A stretch of DNA of 38,962 nucleotides from Candidatus Rifleibacteriota bacterium (GTDB lineage Bacteria > Muiribacteriota > UBA6191 > JACPRK01 > JACQZM01): positions 1 to 38,962 of the forward strand of contig JACQZM010000345.1 of NCBI GenBank assembly GCA_016213885.1, given 5' to 3'. How positions within the stretch are numbered: the stretch's first letter is position 1; every line of letters begins with the position of its first letter. Made by a program: the position numbers and the translations under genes. Positions 25,877 through 35,326 of the stretch are shown piece by piece. Below the pieces are notes generated by a model, which did no database searches, had not been told where the DNA came from, and saw only the letters and a list, made by a program, of their open reading frames with translations.

Positions 25877-25898
25877 GGGGCGCGACGAACCGCGCCCC
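25877..25898 (-). terminator. Hairpin at the M16 protease stop codon
   Basis: GGGGCGCG (25877-25884) pairs with CGCGCCCC (25891-25898) around a 6-base loop, and the stem touches the stop codon of the M16 gene. There is no T tract, so termination would be weak or RNA-protective. Confidence 0.4.
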
Positions 25899-28615
25899 TA
25901 CTTCATCACCAACCTCAGGTAGTTGCCCGGACCGAACAGCTCCCGGGCCAGGCCCCTGGCCATCTGCAGGGACACCCTGTCGATGGCGGCCGGGCGGCGC
26001 ACGTACTCCTCGAACCCGATGCCGTTCCCCTCGGCCACGGCGAGCCCCCAGGTGTCGCGCAGGCTCGACTGACGGTCCAGCAGCAGGCTGTTCTGCATCC
26101 GGCTCTTGGCCCTGGTCAGCTCGTCGGCCGTGAACGGCCCGGCCGCGTACTCCCGGATGTCGTTCTCGATCTTGCCCACGATCTCGTCGAACCGGTTCCT
26201 GTCCACGTCGTTCTCCACGATCCAGACGCCGGTGCCCCGGTGGTCCCAGCCGGAGAACCAGCTCCGGTACGAGACCCCCTCCTGGTAGACGTACTTGAAG
26301 AAGTGCCGGTGCTGGATCATGGAGAGGAGCACCGACACGCTCACCCTCCGCGGATCCCGGTACGCCACCGTGGGCCAGCCGAAGTTGATGGTCCACTGGG
26401 TCCGGTTGCGCTTGACCAGCTGGTCCCCATGGGGGAGCTGCGCCGGGGGATCCAGGGAGGCCAGCGCAGCCCCGGGGCCCCGGGGGAGGTCGCCCCAGCG
26501 ACCGGCGATGAAGCTGGCGACCTGCCGCGGTTGGACAGGCCCGGTCACCGCCACCACGACCCGGTCCGCCGTGAAGTGGGTCCTGTGGAACTCTCTGACC
26601 TCCGCCGGGGCGATGGCGTGGATCGTCTCCCGCGTTCCCAGGACCGGGCGACCGTAGGGATGGCCGGAGAACAGGCGGGCGTAGAACTCCTGCTTGATGA
26701 ACTCCAGGTTGTCCTCTTCCAGGTTCGAGAGCGCCGAGAGCTGCTCCTTACGGGCCTTCTCGATCTCCTCCGGAAGGAGGGCCGGGAAGAAGAGCGCCTC
26801 CTTGACGAGCGTCAGAGCCTCCCGGTGCTGTCCCCGGGTCGCCTTCGCGTGCAGCGACGCGGAGTCGCGGTAGTCGACCTGGAGCGGGAGGTCCAGGGAG
26901 CCGGACGGACCGAGCCTCGGGGTGATCTCCACGGCCAGGCTCTCGACCAGACGGTCCCAGGCGTCCCTGGACCACCTGCGCGTCCCCCGCGTCAGAAGCG
27001 ACGAGGTCAGGTAGTTCACCCCGGCTCGCGTCGGGTCCTCCGCGGGCTGGCCGCCCAGGACCCGGGCCGAGATCGACACCACCGCCGAGTCGGGCAGCGG
27101 GTGGACCAAAAGCGTCAGCCCGTTGGAGAACCTGAACCGCTGGACACCGCCATGGGCCCGGCCCCGGGAGTACCGCAGCGGTTTGCCCGCGAGCCTCTTC
27201 AACAGCCCCGGCAGATCCATCGACGGCGGCGCCTCCGGCTCCTTCGAGACCCTGGTCACGGCCGGCTCCTTCACCGGAGCCGCGTCCGGCGCGGCCCCCC
27301 TTCTGGGGCCCAGGATCGCCAGGTTGAGCCTTCGAGGGGTCACGTACCTCCGGAACACCCGTTGCACCGCCTCCGGGGTCAGCGCCTCCACGGTGGCGAC
27401 GACCCGGGCTGCCGCCTCGGGGCCCATGGTGCAGTAGTCTCTTCCGTGCCGGATGGCCCGCTGACCGAACGTCTCGCCGTCGAACACCCGGCTCGCCAGG
27501 AACGACCGGCGCACCTCGTCGAACTCCTGCCTGGGCCATCGGGTGAAGTCGACGCTGCCCAGCCACTTCACGAGCCAGTCGGTCACGTGGTCGGTGTGCC
27601 GGTCGGGGAGTTCGACACTCACCACGAACAGGCCGGAATCGCGCCTCGTCAGGTTCCAGGCGCCGGCGGAGAACGCCCACTGGATGCTGCCCTTGGTCAG
27701 GTACGAGGGCAGGCCGCGGCCGGCGGAGCTGACGAGCCACGCCGCCAGGGACAGCGCGGCGCCCTCCTCGGCCCGGTCGCCCGGCCCGGTGGCGACGCCC
27801 AGCCAGAGCTTCGTGTGCTCCGTGTTGACGCTCGTCCGGGTCGCCCGGCGGAACGTGTCCTGGGGCGGCTCCTTCAGCCCCAGCTCGAAGCTCTCGGGTC
27901 CCTTCCTGTACGAACCGAACCGCTTCTTGATCTGGGCCAGCAGGCGGGGGACCTGGAAGTCGCCCACGACGGAGAGCACCAGGTGGTTGGGAACGAACCG
28001 GGCCCGGTAGTAGGCCTCGAGCTCCTTCGCGGTGAGAGCGGCCACGCCCTTCCGGGATCCGCCGATGTCCCGGCGGTACGGGTGCCGGACGTAGGCGGAG
28101 GTGCCGAACAGGTTGGACAGCTGCCAGCCCGCCTGCTCCTCGTACTTCTCGAGCTCCTGCAGCACGACCTTCTTCTCGGCCTCGAACCTCCTGTCGTCGA
28201 ACGTGAGCTCCAGGAGCGCCTCGGCGAACAGGTCCAGCGCGGTGACGAACGAGCGCTTTGGGGTGGTGAACCCGAAGTTGATCGCGTCCTCGCTGGTCCA
28301 CCCGCCGGACTCCTGCCCCAGCTCCGACATCCTCTTCCGGAACTCCGTGGGGGCCAGTCGCCGGGTGCCGCCCTTGAACACCAGATGCTCGAGGAAGTGG
28401 AGCGCCCCGGAGTGCTTCTCGTCCTCGGTCCGCGACCCGGTGTCGATGAACGCGGCGCACGAGATGATCGGATGGGTGGAGTCGGGGTGGCAGAGCACCG
28501 TGAGACCGTTCTCGAGTCGGTGGACCGTGAACGACGGGGCGGCCTCGGCCGCGACGGACAGACGAGCCATGATGACGCTCAGCACGACCAACCACGGTGT
28601 GAGGAACCTGGCCAC
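25898..28615 (-). CDS. Exported double-domain M16 zinc protease
   Basis: The 905-residue product starts at a GTG with a signal peptide (FLTPWLVVLSVIMARLSVA, cut near AEA). The first M16 half has the inverted zinc motif HFLEH (H73, E76, H77) and a downstream EKKVVLQELEKYEEQ bearing the third ligand Glu. The second half begins around FRFSNGLTLLVHPLPDSAVV and lacks HxxEH, as in the inactive partner domain of pitrilysin-like and bacterial two-domain enzymes. Both halves have the R/Y-containing C-terminal lobes (TSVNTEHTKLWLGV, IQHRHFFKYVYQEGVSYRS). Such proteases form a clamshell that degrades peptides; the signal peptide puts it outside the cytoplasm. The ribosome binding site is weak. Confidence 0.9.
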   Translation of the reverse strand: MARFLTPWLVVLSVIMARLSVAAEAAPSFTVHRLENGLTVLCHPDSTHPIISCAAFIDTGSRTEDEKHSGALHFLEHLVFKGGTRRLAPTEFRKRMSELGQESGGWTSEDAINFGFTTPKRSFVTALDLFAEALLELTFDDRRFEAEKKVVLQELEKYEEQAGWQLSNLFGTSAYVRHPYRRDIGGSRKGVAALTAKELEAYYRARFVPNHLVLSVVGDFQVPRLLAQIKKRFGSYRKGPESFELGLKEPPQDTFRRATRTSVNTEHTKLWLGVATGPGDRAEEGAALSLAAWLVSSAGRGLPSYLTKGSIQWAFSAGAWNLTRRDSGLFVVSVELPDRHTDHVTDWLVKWLGSVDFTRWPRQEFDEVRRSFLASRVFDGETFGQRAIRHGRDYCTMGPEAAARVVATVEALTPEAVQRVFRRYVTPRRLNLAILGPRRGAAPDAAPVKEPAVTRVSKEPEAPPSMDLPGLLKRLAGKPLRYSRGRAHGGVQRFRFSNGLTLLVHPLPDSAVVSISARVLGGQPAEDPTRAGVNYLTSSLLTRGTRRWSRDAWDRLVESLAVEITPRLGPSGSLDLPLQVDYRDSASLHAKATRGQHREALTLVKEALFFPALLPEEIEKARKEQLSALSNLEEDNLEFIKQEFYARLFSGHPYGRPVLGTRETIHAIAPAEVREFHRTHFTADRVVVAVTGPVQPRQVASFIAGRWGDLPRGPGAALASLDPPAQLPHGDQLVKRNRTQWTINFGWPTVAYRDPRRVSVSVLLSMIQHRHFFKYVYQEGVSYRSWFSGWDHRGTGVWIVENDVDRNRFDEIVGKIENDIREYAAGPFTADELTRAKSRMQNSLLLDRQSSLRDTWGLAVAEGNGIGFEEYVRRPAAIDRVSLQMARGLARELFGPGNYLRLVMK

Positions 28616-28669
28616 GACCGGGAATCTTCACACGGCGCCCCGGATTAGTCAATGAACGCACCGGTCCAC

Positions 28670-28688
28670 GATCCGGCGAGGCGCCGGG
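28670..28688. repeat. Partial copy of the palindromic repeat
   Basis: GATCCGGCGAGGCGCCGGG matches the reversed core of the units at 25673-25732. It lies in the 77-base gap between the M16 protease start and the end of the lipoprotein gene. Confidence 0.55.
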
Positions 28689-28692
28689 CTTC

Positions 28693-29430
28693 TCAGAAGG
28701 AGAAGCGCCAGCGGAGCCCCTTGGGGTTCTTGATCTCAGGGCCCGGGGTGAGGCTCGGATCCCTGGTGATGGTCGGTCTGGGCGGGCGATCCAGACCGAG
28801 CGCCCGGGCGAGCCAGCCCTTGTACACGACCGGCCGTTCCAGCGGGGAGATCGTCGAGCCGGGGACCTCCCCGCACAGGTCGCCCAGGGCTTCGCAGAAC
28901 GGCTCTTCGTCGGGCCGGTCCGGCGGGCCGGATCGGTCGACGTCGGCCTCCTCGTCGACGGGAGCCGGTGGAGCCAGCTCGGGATCCGCGGTGAGAGCGG
29001 TCGGCGCCACCGGCGTCGCGCACATCAGCGAGGTCACCATGAGCCGTCCCGGGTCAGCGGCGGCACCGGTCGGATCTCGTCGGATCACCGCCTCGAACAG
29101 CCGCTCCAGACCGTGTCCGTGCTCGCCGGAGGGACAGCGGGGGATCAGGCCGCCGGAAGAGCCGCTCGCGTCGGCCTCGAGGACCCGCAGTTCGAGCACC
29201 TCGACCCGGGCCGGCTCGCCCGCGGAGCGCGGCGCGACGCGGGCGAGCCCGCGGGTCGCGAGCTCCACGGCATGGGAACAGGCCCCCACGGCGACGCGCC
29301 CCTGGATCGAGGGAGCGCACGCCGCCAGGACCAGGACCAGAACGACCAGCATTCCGGCGGCCGGGCCGTTCGGGCCCGCCGGGATCGGCACCCCTCCACC
29401 GGGAGTCGCTGGAGCCAGGAGACCGGCCAT
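28693..29430 (-). CDS. Putative lipoprotein, unknown function
   Basis: The 245-residue product has a hydrophobic stretch ending in a lipobox, VLVLAAC (Cys near residue 38), so it is probably a lipid-anchored envelope protein. AGGAGG nine bases before ATG 29430 supports this start, which leaves an unusually long Pro/Gly-rich segment before the hydrophobic core; Met 27 directly before it is an alternative. The mature part begins with a small domain (SIQGRVAVGACSHAVELATRG) with three further cysteines. A Pro/Asp/Glu-rich linker follows, and the end is basic (GPEIKNPKGLRWRFSF). No known domain recognised. It is the second gene after glpD on the minus strand (75-base gap). Confidence 0.65.
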   Translation of the reverse strand: MAGLLAPATPGGGVPIPAGPNGPAAGMLVVLVLVLAACAPSIQGRVAVGACSHAVELATRGLARVAPRSAGEPARVEVLELRVLEADASGSSGGLIPRCPSGEHGHGLERLFEAVIRRDPTGAAADPGRLMVTSLMCATPVAPTALTADPELAPPAPVDEEADVDRSGPPDRPDEEPFCEALGDLCGEVPGSTISPLERPVVYKGWLARALGLDRPPRPTITRDPSLTPGPEIKNPKGLRWRFSF

Positions 29431-29505
29431 CGACGATCGCCTCCTGCTCTCTTCGATGCATCACGCAGCCCGGTTTGTCAAAGAGCGCCCGGCCGGGCGC
29501 CCCGT

Positions 29506-31110
29506 TCACTCCCGGAAGTACTCGTCGAACTTCTCCCTGGCCTTGTCGCCGAAGAGGATCTCGCACGCCTCGAACAGCCCCGGCGCGTTCCGGATGTCGT
29601 TCTTGCGGGCCACCAGGGCTATCTTGGACCGCCGGCGCAGGAAGTCCTCCAGCTTGGCGATCATCTCGCTGTGCATGGCCTGCTTGATCTCGCACCGGAT
29701 GTACTCCGTGCCCTTGATCAAGAGCTCCGCCTGCCGCGGGTCCTCCCGGATGTCCTCCAGGAGGTCCAGCGCCCGGGCTCCGTAGCGCCGCCACAGCCGG
29801 CTCGACAGCGGCTCCGACGAGGCCGGGGACGTGTATCGGTCCAGGTCCAGCAGCCGCGCCCGGTGGAGGAAGTCCTCATGGATCGACGGATGCGGCTCTC
29901 CGTACCACTTCTGACCCCAGTACGGCATGGCGATCCCGAGCTGCCGGACCAGCTCCGAGACCTCCTCCCCGACGTTGATACAGTCCGTGAGCTTGCCGCC
30001 GAAGATGCTGATGTGAGCGTCGGGCCGGTTCATCTCGATGACGTGCTTTCTCGACAGCAGCATCCAGTCCGTGTCTCGACCCGACTCCCCCCTCACGGCC
30101 AGGGGACGGACCCCGCACCGTTCCGCCACGATGTCGTCGGTGGTGAGCGGCCTGGGCAGCTTGAGCCGCTTGTTGATGTTGTCCAGGACGAACGCGCGGT
30201 CGTCGTCGGTGATGTGGGTGACCGGGCTCTCGACCCGGGTGTCGGTGGAGCCGATGCAGGTCCGCACCCCCAGAGGAATGATGAACGACAGCCGTCCGTC
30301 GTCGGCGAAGAACGCCAGCACCCGGCGGTTCGGCGTGAGCTTGTCGACGATGAGGTGGATGCCCTTGGAGAGCACGTGGCGGTGCTGGGTCTTCTGGCCG
30401 GTGAGCCTGTTGTGCGCGTCGACGAACGGACCCGCGGCGTTGATGAGAACCTTGGAGCGAATCTCGTAGGAGCGGCCGTCGATGGTATCCCTGGCCTGGA
30501 CCCTCCAGGTGCCGTCGTCGCCCCTCCTGGCGCCCAGCGACTCCACGTAGTTGGTGGCGACGCAGCCCATGTTCAGCGCAGACCGGATGAAGTTGAAGAC
30601 AAGCCTGGAGTCGTTGTCGTGGAGGTAGGCGTCGGAGTACTCGAACCCGCCGGCGCAGCCGTCCACGTTCAGGATCGGCTCCTCCGCCTGGATGTCGGAC
30701 ACCGACTTCAGTCTGGGGATCCGGGTGAAACAGTTGCCGATCAGCCAGTAGAGCCACGTCCCCATCCAGAGGAAGGCCGGGTGGTACCGGAATCCCCTGT
30801 CGATGACGGCCAGGAACCGGATCTCCCTCACCCTGGACGGGTAGTGCCGCATCATGCGGTTCCTGCTCATGCACAGCTTCCTGACCAGCCCGAACTCCCA
30901 GGTCTCCAGGTACTTGATGCCGCCCCAGGCCAGGTTGGACGATTCCTGGCTCGTGAACCCGGCGAAGTCGCCCCGGTCGATCAGCGCCACCTTGGCGCCC
31001 TGCCCGGAGAGCGCCGCTGCGGACACGGCGCCGTTGATGCCACCACCCACGACGAGCGCATCGAACGTCCCCTGGGTCAATCTCTCGATGTTGCTCTCTC
31101 TCAGACGCAT
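29506..31110 (-). CDS. glpD: FAD-dependent glycerol-3-phosphate dehydrogenase
   Basis: This 534-residue enzyme has the FAD-binding motif VVGGGINGA near the N-terminus, then VALIDRGDFAGFTSQESSNLAWGG (quoted in part: DFAGFTSQESSNLAWGG), the GlpD substrate-region signature. LINAAGPFVDAHN, PLGVRTCIGSTDT and HISIFGGKLTDC follow, and the C-terminal helical domain is typical of GlpD/GlpA. It oxidises sn-glycerol 3-phosphate to dihydroxyacetone phosphate and passes electrons to quinone at the inner membrane face. It stands alone without glpF or glpK. An inverted repeat (31205-31223) about 95 bases upstream may be an operator. Confidence 0.92.
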   Translation of the reverse strand: MRLRESNIERLTQGTFDALVVGGGINGAVSAAALSGQGAKVALIDRGDFAGFTSQESSNLAWGGIKYLETWEFGLVRKLCMSRNRMMRHYPSRVREIRFLAVIDRGFRYHPAFLWMGTWLYWLIGNCFTRIPRLKSVSDIQAEEPILNVDGCAGGFEYSDAYLHDNDSRLVFNFIRSALNMGCVATNYVESLGARRGDDGTWRVQARDTIDGRSYEIRSKVLINAAGPFVDAHNRLTGQKTQHRHVLSKGIHLIVDKLTPNRRVLAFFADDGRLSFIIPLGVRTCIGSTDTRVESPVTHITDDDRAFVLDNINKRLKLPRPLTTDDIVAERCGVRPLAVRGESGRDTDWMLLSRKHVIEMNRPDAHISIFGGKLTDCINVGEEVSELVRQLGIAMPYWGQKWYGEPHPSIHEDFLHRARLLDLDRYTSPASSEPLSSRLWRRYGARALDLLEDIREDPRQAELLIKGTEYIRCEIKQAMHSEMIAKLEDFLRRRSKIALVARKNDIRNAPGLFEACEILFGDKAREKFDEYFRE

Positions 31111-31531
31111 GTCCGTCGTCCTCGCTTGGTCGACCGAGTGATCTGCTCGACGTCGCGGATGAAGGGCAGGGTGAAGGCGGCGAAAGCAGCGAGCCGGGAC
31201 AGCCCGTGACGCACCCTGTCACGTCCAGACTACCGGGTGCCGGGGCGGTTGTCCAGGGCCAAGGCCCGATCCGACCAGCGAGCCTCCGGGCTCCGGCGCC
31301 ACCGGCCCGCCGGGTCGGCAACCGCGGCGGTTCCGGGGCGCTCGGGCGCTCCTTCCGTCATGTAACAAACGGCCCCGCGGCGCACTCTTCTCGGGTGGCG
31401 GCCAGCCACTCTCGAGGCTGCCGCCCGGCCTGCCGGCTCGCCCTGCCCTCTCGTGAAGGAGCGGGTTGACCGGCCCTCCCCGGTGGAGGATGGGGATGAT
31501 CCCGTCCTGAAGCACATGAAGGAGCCGCAGG
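31111..31531. other. Intergenic region between divergent glpD and PAS-receiver genes
   Basis: This 421-base spacer contains a perfect 6-base inverted repeat, CGTGAC (31205-31210) and GTCACG (31218-31223), separated by 7 bases, on the glpD side. The spacing does not fit the CRP consensus. AAGGAG (31519-31524) is the ribosome binding site of the plus-strand gene. No gene or clear promoter pair seen otherwise. Confidence 0.45.
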
Positions 31532-32632
31532 ATGATCGCCGATGAAGTCGCTGACCCCAAGACCCCGGATGGGGGCGGTGTGACCTCGAGCGGAAGCGAC
31601 CTGGAGTCGCGGCTCGATGAAGCCCGATCGATCCTCGAGGCGGTCCGGAAAGACCGTCCCGGGGCGGCTCCCCGCCGGCGGGAGACGACGTTGCAGCGAT
31701 TGCGCGAGGTCGAGGAGACGCTGAGCCTGGCCCAGCAATGGTACGAGAACCTCTACGCGCTGGCCGATGACGGCATCCTGGTCCACGAGCTCACCGGAGA
31801 GGACTCCCCCGGCGCCTTCGTCCAGTCGAACCCGGCGATCTGTCGCCTCCTCGGCTACACGCGGGCCCAGATGCTCCGGCTCACGCCGGTCGCAATCACA
31901 GCCCCCGAGGACCGAGCGTCCGTCCCCGGGGACACCCAGGCCGTGCGCCGTGGAGCCGTGCTGCGCCACGAGAAGACGCTGGTCGGCAGCGACGGTCGAC
32001 GCATCCCCGTGGAGATCGTCTGCCGGCGGTTCTCCCGGGACGGCAGGCTGCTCGCCCTGTCGGTCATCCGGGATGTCACGGCGCGAAGACAGGTCGAGCA
32101 GCGGCTGCGGGAGCTCGACCAGGCCCTCCGGATGCGACTCGCCGAACGGGCTGCCGAGGCCCCGGGCCGGGCCGAGCAGCCCCCGGCCCCGGCGCCCCCC
32201 CCGGTCGGCGGGCCGCCCGAGACGCACCGCGGCGCGGCCGGGGGCGGTTCTCATCGTCGGGGAGAGCCCACGCGGGTGCTCGTCGTCGACGATCACAGGA
32301 TCGTGCGCGAAGGCTTGGCGCGACTGCTGGAGCTCGAGCCGGGCATCGAGGTCGTCGGACAGGCGCCCGACGGCCAGCGGGCGATCGAGCTCGCGGGCAC
32401 CGTGAGTCCCGATGTCATCGTCATGGACGTCAACCTGGGCGAGATGAGCGGCGTCGAGGCCACCCGGCGGATCCTGGCGCTCAACCGCAGGGCGCGGATC
32501 ATCGGCCTCTCCATGCACGTCGACCGCCACGTCGCCACCGCCATGTTCGACGCCGGGGCGATCGCCTACCTGACCAAGAACGGACCGCCCGAGGATCTCA
32601 TCGCGGCCATACGGGCCTGCCTCAAGGGGTGA
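31532..32632 (+). CDS. PAS-domain plus C-terminal receiver protein
   Basis: The 366-residue protein has a short coiled coil (about residues 45-70, TTLQRLREVEETLSLAQQW), then a PAS domain (about 68-185; ADDGILVHEL, NPAICRLLGYTRAQML, VIRDVTARRQVEQRL). A Pro/Ala/Gly-rich linker follows, and a receiver domain (from about 247) has VLVVDDHRIVREGL, the phospho-acceptor Asp in VIVMDVNLGEMSG, and LTKNGPPEDLI. The receiver resembles the NarL/LuxR branch, but the usual helix-turn-helix is missing. So it joins a sensor domain to a receiver with no output domain and may act as a phosphate sink or connector in a multi-step phosphorelay. AAGGAG seven bases upstream supports ATG 31532. Confidence 0.85.
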   Translation: MIADEVADPKTPDGGGVTSSGSDLESRLDEARSILEAVRKDRPGAAPRRRETTLQRLREVEETLSLAQQWYENLYALADDGILVHELTGEDSPGAFVQSNPAICRLLGYTRAQMLRLTPVAITAPEDRASVPGDTQAVRRGAVLRHEKTLVGSDGRRIPVEIVCRRFSRDGRLLALSVIRDVTARRQVEQRLRELDQALRMRLAERAAEAPGRAEQPPAPAPPPVGGPPETHRGAAGGGSHRRGEPTRVLVVDDHRIVREGLARLLELEPGIEVVGQAPDGQRAIELAGTVSPDVIVMDVNLGEMSGVEATRRILALNRRARIIGLSMHVDRHVATAMFDAGAIAYLTKNGPPEDLIAAIRACLKG

Positions 32633-32787
32633 CCTCCGCATGTCCGCCCCACCCGTTGGCTCTTCTTCGGTCCACCGGCCCCGACGCGGGGACCCGCTCT
32701 CGCGGGCCTGCAGCTCCTCGCCGTCGGGAGAGTGGCTCAAGAGAGCCTATCCTCCGTCGTCGACCAGGGGCAGGCCACGCTCCAGGT

Positions 32788-35127
32788 TCAGGGCCGGCTC
32801 AACAGGTCGAATCGTACCTCGATCCGCCTCCCCGCGCGGCTCACGATGCCGAATCGACCGTTGGAGCTCCTGTACGTCAAGAGAGCATCGGACCGGCCCA
32901 GCATCGTGAGCGTCGGGTCGAGAGAGGAGCAGAGCGCGAGAAAGGTGGACGCCGCGGCCCCATCGTCGGGATAGTCGACGAGGATCCGGGTGTACGTCGC
33001 CCCGGTCCGGTCCGAGTAGTCACCGGTGATCGCCGTGACCGGTCCGCCGAGCCCGAGGTAGTTGCGCTCCGCCAGCGTCACGAGCGAGTGGAGTCCACAC
33101 TCTCCACGGATGAGTCGCTCGCTCCCGCGGATCAGCCCGGCTCGAGGAAGGTGTACGAACGGGTCCTCGAGACTTTCCGGCGCGATGGCGTCCAGCGTCT
33201 CGTTCAGCAGCCGGACCATGTCGGGAAGGAGCGTATCACCGCCCCGAGCCCCCATGGCCTGGACGAAGCAGCGCCCCTTCAGACAGGTGATCTGGCGCGC
33301 ATTGCCGGTGTTCCGTGCCCTCACCCCGGCAACAACCGTCTCCTTTCCACAACTCATCAGGTAGATTCCCAGCGCGGACTCGGGACTCGCCAGACGATAC
33401 GTCTCGAGGGTGATCTCCCCGCTCCCCGACGAGAACCTCTCCACGGTCAGGCGATCGAACCCGTACTCCAGGAACAGGACGGCGCCCCCGTCGATGTGAG
33501 TGTCGAGGTTGCCGGCGGTGTAGGTGACAGGGGGGGACCGGCGGAACGCGGCCTTCCCCGGCGACGCGAGACGCTCCTGGCCGTTTAGCGGCGATCCCTG
33601 GACGACGAAGCCGACGAGGCACTTCTTCACCACCACGATCCTGGACACGTCAGTGATTCCGAGCCCGACCTTCTGGGCGTATCGCAGGTACTCGGTGAAC
33701 CGGGGATGCTCGTTGACCCTGACGCCCTGGCTCTTCCTCTTCTCGACCATCAGGGTGTGACCCACCATGTCCATGGCGAACGGGTCGGTCCCGAAGAACA
33801 GGGTGTTGAGCGGCCAGCAGAACTGGGCCGCCGGCGAGGGACCACCCTCGTACTGACCGGTGATCCCGTCGGTGATGTTCAGGACGAGCTTGTCCCGGAT
33901 GCATGGAAACGCCAGCACCTCCGGACAGACCTGCAGGAACAGCGGTCCGTGGAGTCTGTTGGTGTTGCAGATCGCGCCGTACCCCAGGTTCTTGGTGGCC
34001 ATGCTGACGGCGTTCCCGACGTTCTTGAACACCGGTACGTTGATGATCTTGGTGAGTCGCTTCGTGACGAGCTTCCCGAAGTAGGAGTTCTTGCCGTTGA
34101 AGACGTGCTGATTCAGATACCCCTTGTCCTTCGGTCCTTCCACGTCGGCGAAGTAGTACACGTCCGGATCGAAGTTCCCCTCGCTGGCGTGACGGCCGTC
34201 GGGACGCAGCCAGCGGCCGTCGTTGCCGCTCTTCCCCTCCTGAGCGTCGGGATCCATGGTCTGCAGTGCCTCGAGGGAGATGCCCGGGTATCTCCCCGGT
34301 ACGAACCCGGCCTCCGCGAGCATGTGGTCGAAGCGGTCCCAGATCACGACATTCTTCCTGGGGAGCCCGTTGTCCGTGAGCCATGCGATGATCGCGTCGA
34401 CCACTTCGAGGTGGGTGCTGATGATCCCGGCCCCCACGGGATTCACCTTGATGCCCACGATGTCATCCTTCGAGAAGAACATGGAGAAGCTCTTCGCGGG
34501 GCCAGCGCCTGTGAGTGTGGTGATCCCCTTGACGACCATCTCCTTCACGACATCCGGCGAGACTCTCCCTTTCAGCGACGCTCTCTCATCGTGGATCTCC
34601 ACCACCCTCCCCGGGAAGAGCCCGGGCAGGGAGAACCTCGTGCGAGGGCTCCTGAGAGCCTCGTCGACGTTGGTCCTCGGCCGGGCTTCGCTGTACTGCT
34701 TGGGCATCGGCTCGAGCACCATCGTCAGGGTCAGCGGCTTGCCGCTACGAACCACGGTCACCCGGACTCGATCGCCCGCGGCGTACAGGCTGCGGACCTC
34801 GTCGATCCGGGATTCGCTCTTGATGACGTGGTCATCGTACCTGCGGAGGATGTCGCCTTCCTCGAGCCCCGCCTTGGACGCCGGGGTGTTCGGAAGCACC
34901 TGCTTCACCACCACGCCGTCGGTGTCCGGAAGGCCGGCTGCCCTGGCCTCGGAGGGCGAGAGAGGCCGGTAGACGTACCCTGCGAACCCCTTTTCTCGTG
35001 CCGGCGCCGACGGGCTGGCCTTCGACGGCTGATCCGAGGCCGACGCCGGCCCCACCGGCGCCCAGGGCGCGATCGTGAACGCCATCATCCAGCCGATGAG
35101 AACGGATCCAGTGTGGTTCATCGTCAT
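32788..35127 (-). CDS. Exported PDZ-DUF362-DUF6599 protein
   Basis: I chose ATG 35127 (779 residues), preceded by GAGAGG, because it yields a signal peptide (SVLIGWMMAFTIAPWAPVGPASA). A PDZ domain follows (about 48-145; DGVVVKQVLPNTPASKAGLEEGD). A DUF362 domain covers roughly 180-480 (VGIKVNPVGAG, VVIWDRFDHM, VLNITDGITGQYEGGP, FGTDPFAMDMVGHTLM). From about residue 535 comes YTAGNLDTHIDGGAVLFLEYGF and TLETYRLASPESALGIY (quoted in part), which matches DUF6599. DUF362 proteins often carry Fe-S ferredoxin motifs; none is present here, although several single cysteines occur. Function is unknown. The three-domain fusion, with PDZ peptide binding, suggests an envelope-located enzyme or chaperone. 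The gene is 161 bases from the convergent PAS-receiver end. Confidence 0.8.
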   Translation of the reverse strand: MTMNHTGSVLIGWMMAFTIAPWAPVGPASASDQPSKASPSAPAREKGFAGYVYRPLSPSEARAAGLPDTDGVVVKQVLPNTPASKAGLEEGDILRRYDDHVIKSESRIDEVRSLYAAGDRVRVTVVRSGKPLTLTMVLEPMPKQYSEARPRTNVDEALRSPRTRFSLPGLFPGRVVEIHDERASLKGRVSPDVVKEMVVKGITTLTGAGPAKSFSMFFSKDDIVGIKVNPVGAGIISTHLEVVDAIIAWLTDNGLPRKNVVIWDRFDHMLAEAGFVPGRYPGISLEALQTMDPDAQEGKSGNDGRWLRPDGRHASEGNFDPDVYYFADVEGPKDKGYLNQHVFNGKNSYFGKLVTKRLTKIINVPVFKNVGNAVSMATKNLGYGAICNTNRLHGPLFLQVCPEVLAFPCIRDKLVLNITDGITGQYEGGPSPAAQFCWPLNTLFFGTDPFAMDMVGHTLMVEKRKSQGVRVNEHPRFTEYLRYAQKVGLGITDVSRIVVVKKCLVGFVVQGSPLNGQERLASPGKAAFRRSPPVTYTAGNLDTHIDGGAVLFLEYGFDRLTVERFSSGSGEITLETYRLASPESALGIYLMSCGKETVVAGVRARNTGNARQITCLKGRCFVQAMGARGGDTLLPDMVRLLNETLDAIAPESLEDPFVHLPRAGLIRGSERLIRGECGLHSLVTLAERNYLGLGGPVTAITGDYSDRTGATYTRILVDYPDDGAAASTFLALCSSLDPTLTMLGRSDALLTYRSSNGRFGIVSRAGRRIEVRFDLLSRP

Positions 35128-35192
35128 CGTTCCTCTCCCTGACCCAACGTCCATCTCGGTCCCAGCGGTCTTCGTGACACGCGAACGGGGCA

Positions 35193-35206
35193 CCCAAGGA
35201 CTTGGG
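35193..35206. promoter_or_regulatory. Short palindrome upstream of the DUF362 gene
   Basis: CCCAAG-GA-CTTGGG is a perfect palindrome with 2 central bases, about 66-79 bases before the start at 35127. It could be an operator. No clear -35/-10 pair was identified beside it. Confidence 0.3.
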
Positions 35207-35326
35207 AAGGTGTGGCGCAACCCAGACCAGGAGGTACCCCGTCGTGTCCGAGACCTCGCGCACTGCGTGGTGGCCTGATGACAGCCGACAGAGCGGCCGC
35301 GTTGCACGGAGACCAGCATTCGCACC

